From positions 682,001 to 746,000 of the forward strand of contig CAVVFO010000001.1 in the NCBI GenBank assembly GCA_963747595.1: DNA of 64,000 nucleotides, read 5' to 3'. A program made the position numbers and the translations under genes. The notes under the pieces are model-generated. The model was not told the origin of the DNA and did no database searches. It worked only from the letters and a program-made list of their open reading frames with translations. Shown here in pieces: positions 1 through 8,401 of this stretch; position 1 is the stretch's first letter; every line of letters begins with the position of its first letter. The stretch is from Oleiagrimonas sp963747595. GTDB taxonomy: Bacteria > Pseudomonadota > Gammaproteobacteria > Xanthomonadales > Rhodanobacteraceae.

Positions 1-909
1 AATCGCCATGCCCTCGGTGTTGCGCAGGAAGGTGTCCTCGTCCCACGCGAACAGGTCCACCAGCCGCGCACCGTCCAGACCGTGTCGCGGCGCGAAATCC
101 GGCTCGTCGGTGTGCTGCGCGAACTTGTTCCAGGGGCACACCAGCTGGCAGTCGTCGCAGCCGAAGATGCGGTTGCCGATGGGTGCACGCAGCTCTTCCG
201 GGATCGAGCCTTTCAACTCGATGGTGAGATAGGAGATGCAGCGGCGCGCGTCCAGCCGGTAGGGTGCCACGATGGCGCCCGTCGGGCACACGTCGATGCA
301 GCGCCGGCAACTTCCGCAGTGCGCCGTGGCCGGCGCGTCCACCGGCAACGGCAGGTCGGTGAACAGCTCGCCCAGCATGAACCAGGAGCCGGCCTTCCTG
401 CTGAGCAGCAGCGTGTGCTTGCCGATCCAGCCCAGCCCCGCATTGCGCGCCAGCGCCTTTTCCAGCACCGGTGCCGAATCCACGAAGGCGCGATAGCCGA
501 AGTCGCCGATACGCGCGCGAATGCGTTCGGCCAGTTTCTGCAGGCGCTTGCGCATGAGCTTGTGGTAGTCGCGGCCCAGCGCGTAGCGCGCCACGTAGCC
601 GCGTTCGGGGCTGTCCAGCAGCGACCAGCCATCGGCCAGTCCCGGCGGCATGTGATCCATGCGCACGCTGATCACCCGTGCCGTGCCCGGCACCAGGGAC
701 TGCGGTCGGCTGCGGCGCGTGCCATGACGCGGCATGTAATGCATTTCGCCGTACATGCCATCGTCCAGCCAGCGCATCAAATGACCCTCGTCCTCGTCCA
801 GCTCGACGCCGCTGATGCCCACCGCGTCGAAGCCCAGCTCGCGCGACCATGCCCGGATCTCATCAGCCAGGGCGGCGCAATCCACGTCGGTTGGCTGCTC
901 GTCGTTCAT
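1..909 (-). CDS. queG: Epoxyqueuosine reductase QueG (3' part outside window)
   Basis: Cytosolic cobalamin- and iron-sulfur-dependent enzyme that reduces epoxyqueuosine to queuosine in tRNA. Only the N-terminal 303 residues are inside the window; the gene continues past the left edge. Visible are the family stretch GRDYHKLMRKRL near residue 110 and two 4Fe-4S ligand sets, CGSCRRCIDVCP near residue 200 and CDDCQLVCPWN near residue 250, all typical of QueG. The ATG at 907-909 has no Shine-Dalgarno sequence but lies 6 nt after a TACAAT hexamer on the same strand, so the mRNA may be leaderless. It diverges from nnr. In E. coli and relatives queG also lies next to the nnr-tsaE block, which supports the call. 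Confidence 0.95.
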   Translation of the reverse strand, partial: MNDEQPTDVDCAALADEIRAWSRELGFDAVGISGVELDEDEGHLMRWLDDGMYGEMHYMPRHGTRRSRPQSLVPGTARVISVRMDHMPPGLADGWSLLDSPERGYVARYALGRDYHKLMRKRLQKLAERIRARIGDFGYRAFVDSAPVLEKALARNAGLGWIGKHTLLLSRKAGSWFMLGELFTDLPLPVDAPATAHCGSCRRCIDVCPTGAIVAPYRLDARRCISYLTIELKGSIPEELRAPIGNRIFGCDDCQLVCPWNKFAQHTDEPDFAPRHGLDGARLVDLFAWDEDTFLRNTEGMAI

Positions 910-915
910 GGCGCC

Positions 916-921
916 ATTGTA
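916..921 (-). promoter_or_regulatory. -10 element of queG (leaderless arrangement)
   Basis: TACAAT on the minus strand ends 6 nt before the queG ATG. No clear -35 and no Shine-Dalgarno sequence is visible. The predicted transcription start coincides with the start codon. Confidence 0.5.
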
Positions 922-963
922 AGGGCAAGGCATGAAGTCACCTCATGTTTGCCGGGCGCTCCG

Positions 964-969
964 TATAAT
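964..969 (+). promoter_or_regulatory. -10 element of nnr-tsaE (leaderless arrangement)
   Basis: A perfect TATAAT lies exactly 7 nt before the ATG at 977. The -35 region is weak. Together with the minus-strand element at 916-921 it forms a compact divergent promoter region between queG and nnr. Confidence 0.6.
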
Positions 970-976
970 CGCGCTC

Positions 977-2458
977 ATGCAGCCATCACTTGAAAACGCA
1001 TTGTTTCGAGCCGAGCAGGTCCGGGCCTTCGACGCGTACGCCGTCGACGAACTCGGCATTCCCGGCTATACCCTGATGCAACGCGCGGCCGGAGGCGCCT
1101 GGGGCGCGCTGCGTGCGCGCTGGCGCAACGCGCGACGCATTCACCTGTTGTGCGGGCCGGGCAACAACGGCGGCGACGCCTGGGCCTTGGGCGCACTGGC
1201 GCTGGAGCAGGGATACGAGGTCCGGGCCACGGCGTTGGGTACCGATCCCGCCGGTGATGCGGGCAAGGCATTCAAGGCCTACAGGGATGCCGGCGGGCAG
1301 TTCGACGCATGGAGGGACAGCGCGACGCTGCCGGAGGCCGATATCTATGTGGATGGCCTGTTCGGTACGGGCTTGAGCCGCGCCATCGATGAGCCTGCGG
1401 CCGCGCTGGTGCGCGCCGTCAATGCCGCCGACACGCCGGTGCTGGCGCTGGATGTGCCTTCCGGTCTTTCAGCCGATACCGGCGTGTGCCTGGGCGATAC
1501 CGTCCGCGCCGATCTGACCGTGACCTTTGTGGCCCTCAAGCGCGGCCTGTTCACGCATGAAGCCGCCGATCATTGCGGCGCCCGGCAGCTGGATCGGCTG
1601 GGTCTGCCCGATACGGCCTACAGCGGACAGGCGGCGGATGCGTATCTCCTGGCACCCGACCCGCTGCCGCGGCGCCCGCGCGCCAGCCACAAGGGTGAAA
1701 ATGGCCATGTGCTGGCCATCGGCGGTGATGCCGGAGCCGGCGGCGCCATACGCATGTGCGCCGAAGCCGCGCTGCGTACCGGCGCCGGGCTGGTCAGTGT
1801 GGCCACGCGCGAGGCGCACATCAGCGCGCTCAATGCCGGGCGCCCGGAACTCATGGCCCATGCGGTCGAAACGCTCGAAGCACTGCAACCGCTGCTGCAG
1901 CGCAGCGACGTGTTGGCGCTGGGTCCCGGCCTGGGACAGGATGCATGGGGCCGCGGGTTGTGGCAGGCCGCGCTGGACGCCGGGCAGCCGCTGGTGATCG
2001 ATGCGGACGCATTGAACCTGCTGGCAAAGACACCGCGGCGGCTGCACACGCAGGCGGTGCTGACCCCGCACCCGGGGGAGGCCGCACGCCTGCTGGACAG
2101 CGATGTGCCCACGATCCAGAACGACCGTTTTGCCGCCGCCCGCAGCCTCGCCGAGCGCTTCGGCGCAGTGGCGGTGCTCAAGGGCTGCGGCAGTCTGGTG
2201 GCGCATCCGGACGGTCGCGTGGCGGTCTGCACGCACGGCAATCCGGGAATGGCCAGCGGCGGCATGGGCGATGTACTCACCGGCGTCATCGCCGCGTTGC
2301 TGGCCCAGGGGCTGGATGCGTGGCATGCGGCGTGCCGGGGCACCGATCTGCATGCGCACGCCGGCGATACCGCCGCCCGGCGTGGTGAACGCGGCCTGAT
2401 TGCCTCGGACCTGATCGAGACCTTGCGAGCGCTCAACAACGGCCCCGTCCATGCCTGA
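977..2458 (+). CDS. nnr: Bifunctional NAD(P)H-hydrate epimerase / ADP-dependent dehydratase
   Basis: Metabolite repair enzyme of 493 residues. The N-terminal YjeF_N epimerase interconverts R- and S-NAD(P)HX, and the C-terminal carbohydrate-kinase-like domain dehydrates S-NAD(P)HX using ADP. Visible are LLCGPGNNGGDAW near residue 60 (epimerase), DVPSGLSADTG near residue 160, and in the dehydratase KGENGHVLAIGGD, LTPHPGEAARLL and the NPGMASGGMGDVLTG stretch typical of the family. The frame is open further upstream, but the ATG at 977 is preferred because it sits 7 nt after TATAAT and begins at the conserved N-terminus. It overlaps tsaE by 8 bp, so the two are co-transcribed, as in many proteobacteria. 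Confidence 0.95.
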   Translation: MQPSLENALFRAEQVRAFDAYAVDELGIPGYTLMQRAAGGAWGALRARWRNARRIHLLCGPGNNGGDAWALGALALEQGYEVRATALGTDPAGDAGKAFKAYRDAGGQFDAWRDSATLPEADIYVDGLFGTGLSRAIDEPAAALVRAVNAADTPVLALDVPSGLSADTGVCLGDTVRADLTVTFVALKRGLFTHEAADHCGARQLDRLGLPDTAYSGQAADAYLLAPDPLPRRPRASHKGENGHVLAIGGDAGAGGAIRMCAEAALRTGAGLVSVATREAHISALNAGRPELMAHAVETLEALQPLLQRSDVLALGPGLGQDAWGRGLWQAALDAGQPLVIDADALNLLAKTPRRLHTQAVLTPHPGEAARLLDSDVPTIQNDRFAAARSLAERFGAVAVLKGCGSLVAHPDGRVAVCTHGNPGMASGGMGDVLTGVIAALLAQGLDAWHAACRGTDLHAHAGDTAARRGERGLIASDLIETLRALNNGPVHA

Positions 2459-2921
2459 CGTGGCGCAGTCCCTGAGCCTGCCGGACGAGTCGGCCACGCG
2501 CGACCTCGGCCAGCGGCTGGCGGCATCCATCAGCGACGGGCTGGTGATCTATCTGTACGGCGAGCTGGGCGCCGGCAAGACCAGCTTTGCACGCGCCCTG
2601 CTGCAAGCGCGCGGCGCGGGCGAACGCATCAAGAGTCCCACCTACAGTCTGGTGGAACCCTATGCACTCGACGATGGCCGGCGTGCCTGGCACCTGGACC
2701 TGTACCGCGTGGCGGATCCCGGGGAGCTGGAGTGGCTGGGGCTGGAAGAGCTGGGCGATCCGCGCGCATGGGTGCTGGTGGAATGGCCCGAACGCGGTGC
2801 CGGCGCGCTGCCGGCGGCGGATCTGCAGATTCGACTCGCCTACGAGGGAACCGGTCGACAGGTGGAGCTGTTGCCGGCGAGTGCCCGTGGCGAGACGGCG
2901 ATCCATCGATTAAATACCTGA
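2451..2921 (+). CDS. tsaE: tRNA t6A biosynthesis ATPase TsaE
   Basis: Small P-loop ATPase of 156 residues that works with TsaB and TsaD in making N6-threonylcarbamoyladenosine on ANN-decoding tRNAs. The Walker A motif GELGAGKTSFARALL is near residues 37-51, followed by SPTYSLVEPY and HLDLYRV, which are family hallmarks. Its ATG lies inside the end of nnr, so translation is probably coupled. The partner gene tsaB is also in this window at 35669. Length and motifs match the YjeE family well. Confidence 0.95.
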   Translation: MPDVAQSLSLPDESATRDLGQRLAASISDGLVIYLYGELGAGKTSFARALLQARGAGERIKSPTYSLVEPYALDDGRRAWHLDLYRVADPGELEWLGLEELGDPRAWVLVEWPERGAGALPAADLQIRLAYEGTGRQVELLPASARGETAIHRLNT

Positions 2922-3070
2922 TCCAGCAACGGAAAATAGCGCCGGCTGTCGCGCGAACCATCCCTTGCGCGGGCTGCATGGGGATGCGGCCGTGTGTGCA
3001 GTTGGCGTTCATACCCAAAGTGACGTCTGATGAAAGTGTTGCAGCATACGGATTGAAAAGGGAAAACTGC

Positions 3071-3100
3071 TTGCATTGGGGCCCTGTTTGGGAGTAAAAA
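3071..3100 (+). promoter_or_regulatory. Promoter of amiC
   Basis: TTGCAT at 3071-3076 and TAAAAA at 3095-3100 are separated by 18 bp in a locally AT-richer stretch. The predicted transcription start falls on the ATG at 3108, another leaderless-looking arrangement. Confidence 0.55.
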
Positions 3101-3107
3101 TGCCGCC

Positions 3108-4520
3108 ATGCATGGCATGAACTGGCACAACAGGGTGTTTTTCTGGATCGCCGCGTTGACGGCTGCATGGGCGTGTCCGCTGCACGCCACTGCGGTCCGG
3201 GACGTACGTGTCTCGGCCAAGGCCGACCATACGCGTGTGGTGTTCGATCTGTCCGACGCGCCACATTACAAGCTGTTCCAGCTGCACCATCCGGATCGCG
3301 TGGTCCTGGATTTCGCCGACGCCACCTTGGCCAGTGGTTTCCAGAGTCCGGGCAGCAAGGGCCTGATGAGCGACGTGCGCACCGGGCACCACGGCAAGCA
3401 TGGCGTGCGCGTGGTGCTGGACATGCGCTCGGGCGTGCATCCAAAAAGTTTCCGGCTGAAGCCCAGGGGCCATGAGGGGCACCGGCTGGTGGTGGACCTG
3501 TATCCCGACTCCAGCGCCGGGCGCAAGATGACGCGGCATTCCGTTGCCGTGGTGCCGGGCGGCGATCGCAAGGTGGTGGTGGCGGTCGATGCCGGCCACG
3601 GGGGCCGCGATGATGGCGCCACGGGCCCGAACGGGCTGATGGAAAAGACCGTCACTCTGGCCGTGGCCAGGAAGCTGGCCCGGCGCATCGATGCGCAACC
3701 GGGCATGCGTGCCGTCCTGACCCGTTCCGATGACGAATACGTGCCGCTGAAGAAGCGTTTCGAGATCGCGCGCAAGCACAAGGCGGATCTGTTCGTTTCC
3801 ATCCACGCCAATTCCTGCCCCGATTATTGCGATGCGCGCGGCGCCTCCGTCTGGGTCCTGTCCACGCACGGCAAGCAGAGCGAAGCCGGACGCTGGCTGG
3901 CGCGCAGCGAGAATGCATCCTCGGATCTGGTGGGTGGCGTCTCGCTGGGCGACAAGAGCCACACGCTGGCCGCGGTGCTGCTGGATCTGTCGCAAGGCGC
4001 CAGCATGCAGGCGGCCAAGAACGTGGGGCACGACGTGCTGCACGCCCTGGGCAAGATCAGTTCGCTGTACAAGCGCAAGGTCGAGCACGCCAATTTCGTG
4101 GTGCTGCGTTCCCCGGACGTGCCCTCGATCCTGGTGGAGACCGCCTTCATCAGCAGCCACCGCGATGAACACTTGCTGGGCAGCAGTGCCTATCGCAGCA
4201 AGCTCGCCTCGGCCATCCTCAGCGGCGTGAAGCATTACTTCCGCACCACGCCACCGCCGGGGACATGGTTCGCTGCCCAGCGCGACAAGCGGCTGGGCAT
4301 CCAGGTGGCCGCATCGCGCGCGGCATCCGATCATGCGAATTCGGTTGCCTCTCAGGCCGATGACGCGAATATCCGCGACGTGCATCGCGTCTCGCGTGGC
4401 GAAACCCTCTCCGGCATCGCGCAGCAGTACGGCACCACCATCCACGCCTTGAAGTCGGCCAACAGCCTCAGCTCCAACACCTTGCACGTGGGCGCCGTGC
4501 TTGCCATCCCTGCCAGCTGA
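3108..4520 (+). CDS. amiC: N-acetylmuramoyl-L-alanine amidase (AMIN - amidase_3 - LysM)
   Basis: Periplasmic zinc amidase of 470 residues that cleaves the stem peptide from N-acetylmuramic acid, mainly for daughter-cell separation. Order of parts: signal peptide (cleavage near ACPLHATA, about residue 27), AMIN domain about 28-130 that targets the enzyme to the cell wall, amidase_3 about 155-375 with zinc-ligand motifs VDAGHGGRDDGA, MEKTVTL and SIHANS and the catalytic ILVETAF, then a C-terminal LysM domain about 425-468 (HRVSRGETLSGIAQQYG). A C-terminal LysM on an AMIN-amidase is common in gammaproteobacterial AmiB/AmiC relatives. A second ATG at 3117 is possible. In other gammaproteobacteria tsaE-amidase-mutL are neighbours, as here. 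The amiC symbol is approximate, since amiB is equally defensible. Confidence 0.93.
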   Translation: MHGMNWHNRVFFWIAALTAAWACPLHATAVRDVRVSAKADHTRVVFDLSDAPHYKLFQLHHPDRVVLDFADATLASGFQSPGSKGLMSDVRTGHHGKHGVRVVLDMRSGVHPKSFRLKPRGHEGHRLVVDLYPDSSAGRKMTRHSVAVVPGGDRKVVVAVDAGHGGRDDGATGPNGLMEKTVTLAVARKLARRIDAQPGMRAVLTRSDDEYVPLKKRFEIARKHKADLFVSIHANSCPDYCDARGASVWVLSTHGKQSEAGRWLARSENASSDLVGGVSLGDKSHTLAAVLLDLSQGASMQAAKNVGHDVLHALGKISSLYKRKVEHANFVVLRSPDVPSILVETAFISSHRDEHLLGSSAYRSKLASAILSGVKHYFRTTPPPGTWFAAQRDKRLGIQVAASRAASDHANSVASQADDANIRDVHRVSRGETLSGIAQQYGTTIHALKSANSLSSNTLHVGAVLAIPAS

Positions 4521-4555
4521 GGCTGCGATCCAATCCTTGCCGGGTTTCGGGGTTG

Positions 4556-4702
4556 TGTAGGACGGCTCAATCCCACAAGGGGATTCCCTTCGGTCAGGAG
4601 CGTCAGCGACGGAGCCGCCTGCTTGCGGTAACCCACGCATCATCCCACCGATTGTCCGGGGCAAGCAGGCGAATTCGTCGTCATGCCCCGATCCGCCCTG
4701 CG
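4556..4702. repeat. Interspersed palindromic repeat, copy 1 (long form)
   Basis: Between amiC and mutL. It contains the shared blocks GACGGAGCCGCCTGCTTGC and, inverted, GCAAGCAGGCG, flanked by GGACGGCTCAATCCC and GATCCGCCCTGCG. It also carries the extra module with TTCCCTTCGGTCAGGAGC that is found only in long copies. Confidence 0.8.
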
Positions 4703-4780
4703 ATCCAATTTTCCTCCCCCGGGTCGCGTCGCGACGGGGCTGCGCAGTATCCTTGGGGGCCGTTTCCCGTACGTGCGCTC

Positions 4781-6601
4781 ATGCCCTCCATCCGCCCGCT
4801 GCCGCCCGAACTGATCAACCAGATAGCTGCCGGCGAGGTCATCGAGCGGCCGGCGTCGGTGGTCAAGGAGCTGGTGGAAAACAGTCTGGATGCCGGCGCC
4901 ACGCGCATCGACGTGGAGATCGAGGCCGGCGGCGCGCGGCTGATCCGCGTGCGCGACGATGGCGCGGGCATGGACGCGGACGACCTGCCGCTGGCGGTGA
5001 CCGCGCACGCCACCAGCAAGATCGGCAGCTTCGATGATCTGGAACACGTGGCCAGCATGGGGTTTCGCGGCGAGGCGCTGGCCTCGATGGCATCCATCGG
5101 CCGTTTTGCACTGACCTCGCGCCGTAGCGATGCCGAAATGGCGTTCCGCATCGAGGTCGACGCCGGCCATCCGCAGGCTGCACGCCCGGCGCAGCATCCG
5201 CCGGGCACCAGCGTGGAACTGCGCGACCTGTTCTACAACGTGCCGGCGCGGCGCAAGTTCCTGCGCGCCGAGCGCACCGAGTTCGGCCATATCGACGAAT
5301 TGCTGAAGAGCCTGGCGCTGGCCCGCCACAGCGTCGAGTTTCGCCTGCTGCACAACGGCAAGCCGGTGCGCGTGCTGAAGGCGGCGCCAGACGAGCACGC
5401 CGCGTTGGGGCGCGTGGGCAAGGTGCTCGGGGAGTCGTTTGCCGAACACAGCCTGCGGGTGGATCACAGGGCTGCGGGCATGCGCCTGAGTGGCTGGGTG
5501 GGACTGCCGACGGCCTCGCGCGGCCAGGCGGATCAGCAGTTTTTCTACGTCAACGGCCGTCTGGTGAAAGACCGCACCGTGGCGCATGCGGTGCGCCAGG
5601 CCTATGCCGACGTGCTGTTCCACGGGCGCCATCCGGCCTTCGTGCTGTTCCTGGAACTGGATCCGGCGGGCGTGGACGTCAACGTGCATCCGGCCAAGAA
5701 CGAGGTACGCTTCCGGCAGCAGCGATTGGTGCACGATTTCCTGTTCCGCACCCTGCATGAACTGCTGGCGGACACGCGTGCCGGCAGCATCGCCTCGCAG
5801 CCACATGCGCCGTTGCCGGGCGCGCAAGCGGGCAACGCGGCAGCGATGTACGCTGCAGCACCCGCCATGCCGCAGCAAGGCAACTGGCGCGGGCAGGGCG
5901 GCCTGGCGCTGGGCGTGCGCGATGCGCCGCTGGCCGATTACGCCGCGCTGGCGGGCGAGACCCGTGCGCCGCACATGGCCGCACCCCTGCCAGGGGACGA
6001 CGGCGCCGACACCGACATCCCGCCGCTGGGCTACGCGGTGGCACAGCTCAAGCACGTGTTCGTGCTGGCCGAAAATGCCCACGGCCTGATCCTGGTGGAC
6101 ATGCATGCCGCGCACGAGCGCATCACCTACGAGCGCCTCAAACAGGGCCGCACGGGCTCCAACCTGCGCACGCAGATGCTGCTGGTGCCGCTCGCGGTCC
6201 CGGTCAGCGAACGCGAGGCCGCGGCCGCCGAGGAACATGCCGAGGCATTGACCGCATGGGGCCTGGAGATATCGCGCACCGGGCCCTCCGGTATCGTGGT
6301 GCGACAGATCCCGTCATTGCTGGAAGGCGCCGACGTGGCCCAGCTCAGCCGCGACGTGCTGGGCGAGCTGGCGCAACATGGCAGCTCGCGGCGTCTCGAG
6401 GAACTGGAAAACGAACTGCTCTCCACCATGGCCTGCCACGGCTCGGTGCGCGCCGGTCGCCGGCTGAACCTGGCCGAGATGAACGCACTGCTGCGGGACA
6501 TGGAGGCCACAGAGCGCTCCGGCCAGTGCAACCACGGCCGCCCCACCTGGGTGCAATTGGGCATGGCCGAGCTGGACCGCCTGTTCAATCGTGGCCGCTG
6601 A
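4781..6601 (+). CDS. mutL: DNA mismatch repair protein MutL
   Basis: Cytosolic matchmaker ATPase of mismatch repair, 606 residues from the ATG at 4781. The GHKL ATPase motifs ELVENSLDAGA, DDGAGMDADDL and GFRGEALASM lie within the first 100 residues. The C-terminal part carries VDMHAAHERITYE near residue 440, which fits the DQHA(X)2E(X)4E metal-binding endonuclease motif with Gln replaced by Met, plus MACHGSVRAG and QCNHGRPT near the end. This pattern is known from MutL proteins of bacteria without MutH, so this MutL probably nicks DNA itself, unlike the E. coli protein. The frame is open upstream to 4553 through a repeat, but the conserved start MPSIRPLPPELINQIAAG fixes the N-terminus. Confidence 0.97.
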   Translation: MPSIRPLPPELINQIAAGEVIERPASVVKELVENSLDAGATRIDVEIEAGGARLIRVRDDGAGMDADDLPLAVTAHATSKIGSFDDLEHVASMGFRGEALASMASIGRFALTSRRSDAEMAFRIEVDAGHPQAARPAQHPPGTSVELRDLFYNVPARRKFLRAERTEFGHIDELLKSLALARHSVEFRLLHNGKPVRVLKAAPDEHAALGRVGKVLGESFAEHSLRVDHRAAGMRLSGWVGLPTASRGQADQQFFYVNGRLVKDRTVAHAVRQAYADVLFHGRHPAFVLFLELDPAGVDVNVHPAKNEVRFRQQRLVHDFLFRTLHELLADTRAGSIASQPHAPLPGAQAGNAAAMYAAAPAMPQQGNWRGQGGLALGVRDAPLADYAALAGETRAPHMAAPLPGDDGADTDIPPLGYAVAQLKHVFVLAENAHGLILVDMHAAHERITYERLKQGRTGSNLRTQMLLVPLAVPVSEREAAAAEEHAEALTAWGLEISRTGPSGIVVRQIPSLLEGADVAQLSRDVLGELAQHGSSRRLEELENELLSTMACHGSVRAGRRLNLAEMNALLRDMEATERSGQCNHGRPTWVQLGMAELDRLFNRGR

Positions 6602-6613
6602 ACGCCGATTCCT

Positions 6614-6748
6614 GTGCAGGGCGGCTCAAGGAGCGTCAGCGACGGAGCCGCCTGCTTGCCGGAAATGATCCCAGGTTCACGCAAGCAGGCGGATCCGTGG
6701 CGCTGCTCAAGACCGGAGGGAATCCCTTGTGGATTGATCCGCCCTGCG
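6614..6748. repeat. Interspersed palindromic repeat, copy 2 (long form)
   Basis: Starts 12 bp after the mutL stop. It contains GCAGGGCGGCTCAAGGAGC, GACGGAGCCGCCTGCTTGC, the inverted block GCAAGCAGGCGGATCCGT and the end GATTGATCCGCCCTGCG, with the extra GACCGGAGGGAATCCC module in inverted orientation relative to copy 1. Confidence 0.8.
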
Positions 6749-6818
6749 CGAGTCTGAACATATCCACTTTTGACACATCTATACTGCCCCTTCGCGTTGC
6801 CTGATCCGGAGTCACTGG

Positions 6819-7721
6819 ATGATCCGTTCCATTGTTTTCGCCGCCACCGTCTGTTTGGGAGCCACCAACGTGCAAGCCGCCGATATCACCGTTCCAGCAC
6901 ATGAGGCGCAACACATCAAGCAATGGCGTGCGGCGCGCCGGAAGCGGCTGACCGCGCCCGATGGCTGGCTCAGCCTGGTGGGTCTGGACTGGCTGGAGAA
7001 GGGCGCCAACAGTATCGGCAGCGCGAAGGACAACGACATCGTCATCGCCACGGCGCCGCCGCATCTGGGTACCGTGACGTGGACGCCGGATGGCGCCGTG
7101 GACATCAAGCTCGAATCCGGTGCGCAGGCCAGCATTTCCGGGCAGTCCGGCATGCGGGCCACCCTGCGTGACGACAGCCATGAAAATCCCACCACAGTCT
7201 CCTTCGGTACCACCAGCTTCTACGTGATCGCCCGCAATGGCCGCAAAGGCCTGCGCGTGAAGGACACGCAATCGCCCACGCGGGAGCACTTCACCGGGCT
7301 GGATTATTTCCCTGTCGATCCATCATTGCGCATCGTCGCCAAGTGGGTGCCGTTCGATCCGCCGCGCGCGTTGCAGATGGGCAACGAGATTGGCGCCGTG
7401 GACAGCTTCCCCGTTCCCGGCAAGGCAGTTTTCCAGTACCACGGCCACAGCTACACGCTGTACCCGGTCATCGAGGAGCCCGGCGCGAAGCGGTATTTCC
7501 TGGTGTTCGCCGATGCCACCAGCGGCAAGGAAACCTATGGCGCCGCGCGCTTCGTGTACATCGACAAGCCCCACGACGGGCACGTGGTGATCGACTTCAA
7601 CAAGGCCTACAACCCGCCGTGCGCGTTCACCCCGTTTGCCACCTGCCCGCTGGCACCGCCGGAAAACCGCCTCGGGTTCCGTGTCACTGCCGGCGAAAAG
7701 GCCTATCACGGTAGCGACTGA
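6819..7721 (+). CDS. DUF1684 domain-containing secreted protein
   Basis: A 300-residue protein with a short signal peptide (MIRSIVFAATVCLGATNVQAA). The rest matches the DUF1684 family: WLSLVGLDWLEKGANSIGS near residue 50 and the conserved C-terminal DFNKAYNPPCAFTPFATC followed by LAPPENRLGFRV. The family has no established biochemical role; it is widespread, in secreted and cytosolic versions. The start ATG has GGAG 7 nt upstream. A TATACT hexamer at 6780-6785 could be its -10. It stands alone between two repeat-rich or intergenic stretches, so the context gives no functional hint. Confidence 0.85.
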   Translation: MIRSIVFAATVCLGATNVQAADITVPAHEAQHIKQWRAARRKRLTAPDGWLSLVGLDWLEKGANSIGSAKDNDIVIATAPPHLGTVTWTPDGAVDIKLESGAQASISGQSGMRATLRDDSHENPTTVSFGTTSFYVIARNGRKGLRVKDTQSPTREHFTGLDYFPVDPSLRIVAKWVPFDPPRALQMGNEIGAVDSFPVPGKAVFQYHGHSYTLYPVIEEPGAKRYFLVFADATSGKETYGAARFVYIDKPHDGHVVIDFNKAYNPPCAFTPFATCPLAPPENRLGFRVTAGEKAYHGSD

Positions 7722-7784
7722 GCGCATGTCGGGCGGGCGGGGCGTTGGCGTAGTGACGTGCGGCCAGCACGTGAGGCCGTGACC

Positions 7785-8285
7785 GTGAAAGTCCTCCTGC
7801 TGTCCGACACACACGGCGTACTGGATGCGCGCATTGCCGACATGGCGGCGCAGGTCGACCTCATCGTGCACGGCGGCGACATTGGCCGCCTGTCCGTGCT
7901 GGAGACACTTCGATCCACGGGCCGCGAGGTGATCGCCGTACGCGGCAACAACGATTCGCCGGCCAAGTGCCATGACGAGGATGCCGCTCTCGCCGAACTG
8001 CCCACCCAGGCCCGCGTCGATCTTCCCGGCGGCCAGCTGGTCGTCGAACACGGCGACGCCCATCCGGCGCGACACCGCCACGCCCGCCTGCGTGCCGCAC
8101 ATCCCGACGCCCGTGCCATCTTCTACGGCCATAGCCACCGGCTCGTCATCGACCGCGAGGCACAGCCCTGGATCCTCAACGCCGGCGCCGCCGGCCGCCA
8201 GCGCACCCACGGCGGACCCGCTTGCCTGTTGCTGTCGGCGACACGACAGCGATGGGCGGTTCGACCACGAAGGTTCGAACTTTGA
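7785..8285 (+). CDS. YfcE/MJ0936-type metallophosphoesterase
   Basis: Small cytosolic phosphodiesterase of about 166 residues in the calcineurin-like superfamily. Metal-binding motifs are in order: LLLSDTHG at the N-terminus, HGGDIG, RGNND, VEHGD and YGHSH near residue 118, followed by LNAGAAG. This is the YfcE pattern, meaning a single-domain enzyme acting on phosphodiesters of unknown physiological identity. The start is a GTG at 7785 with GAGG 8 nt upstream, giving MKVLLLSDTHG, which is the usual family start. Other GTG codons at 7779 and 7758 are possible. Confidence 0.85.
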   Translation: MKVLLLSDTHGVLDARIADMAAQVDLIVHGGDIGRLSVLETLRSTGREVIAVRGNNDSPAKCHDEDAALAELPTQARVDLPGGQLVVEHGDAHPARHRHARLRAAHPDARAIFYGHSHRLVIDREAQPWILNAGAAGRQRTHGGPACLLLSATRQRWAVRPRRFEL

Positions 8286-8401
8286 GGCTGGTGAAGGCGA
8301 AGAAGGCTCGGGCGCGTGAGTCAAATCCGACGTGTTGAGATCGAAACTAGTGGGGTGTCAGAGGCGAGATACCATAAGAACGAACTCTCGAGGGAAATGA
8401 A

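Noticed and set aside
3009..4664. A 551-codon minus-strand frame opposite amiC
   Set aside because: Low-complexity His/Gln/Arg-rich product with no domain, exactly opposite a well-supported gene.
6770..6785. TTGACA and TATACT upstream of the DUF1684 gene as one promoter
   Set aside because: They are only 4 bp apart, so they cannot form a -35/-10 pair; TATACT alone may be a -10.
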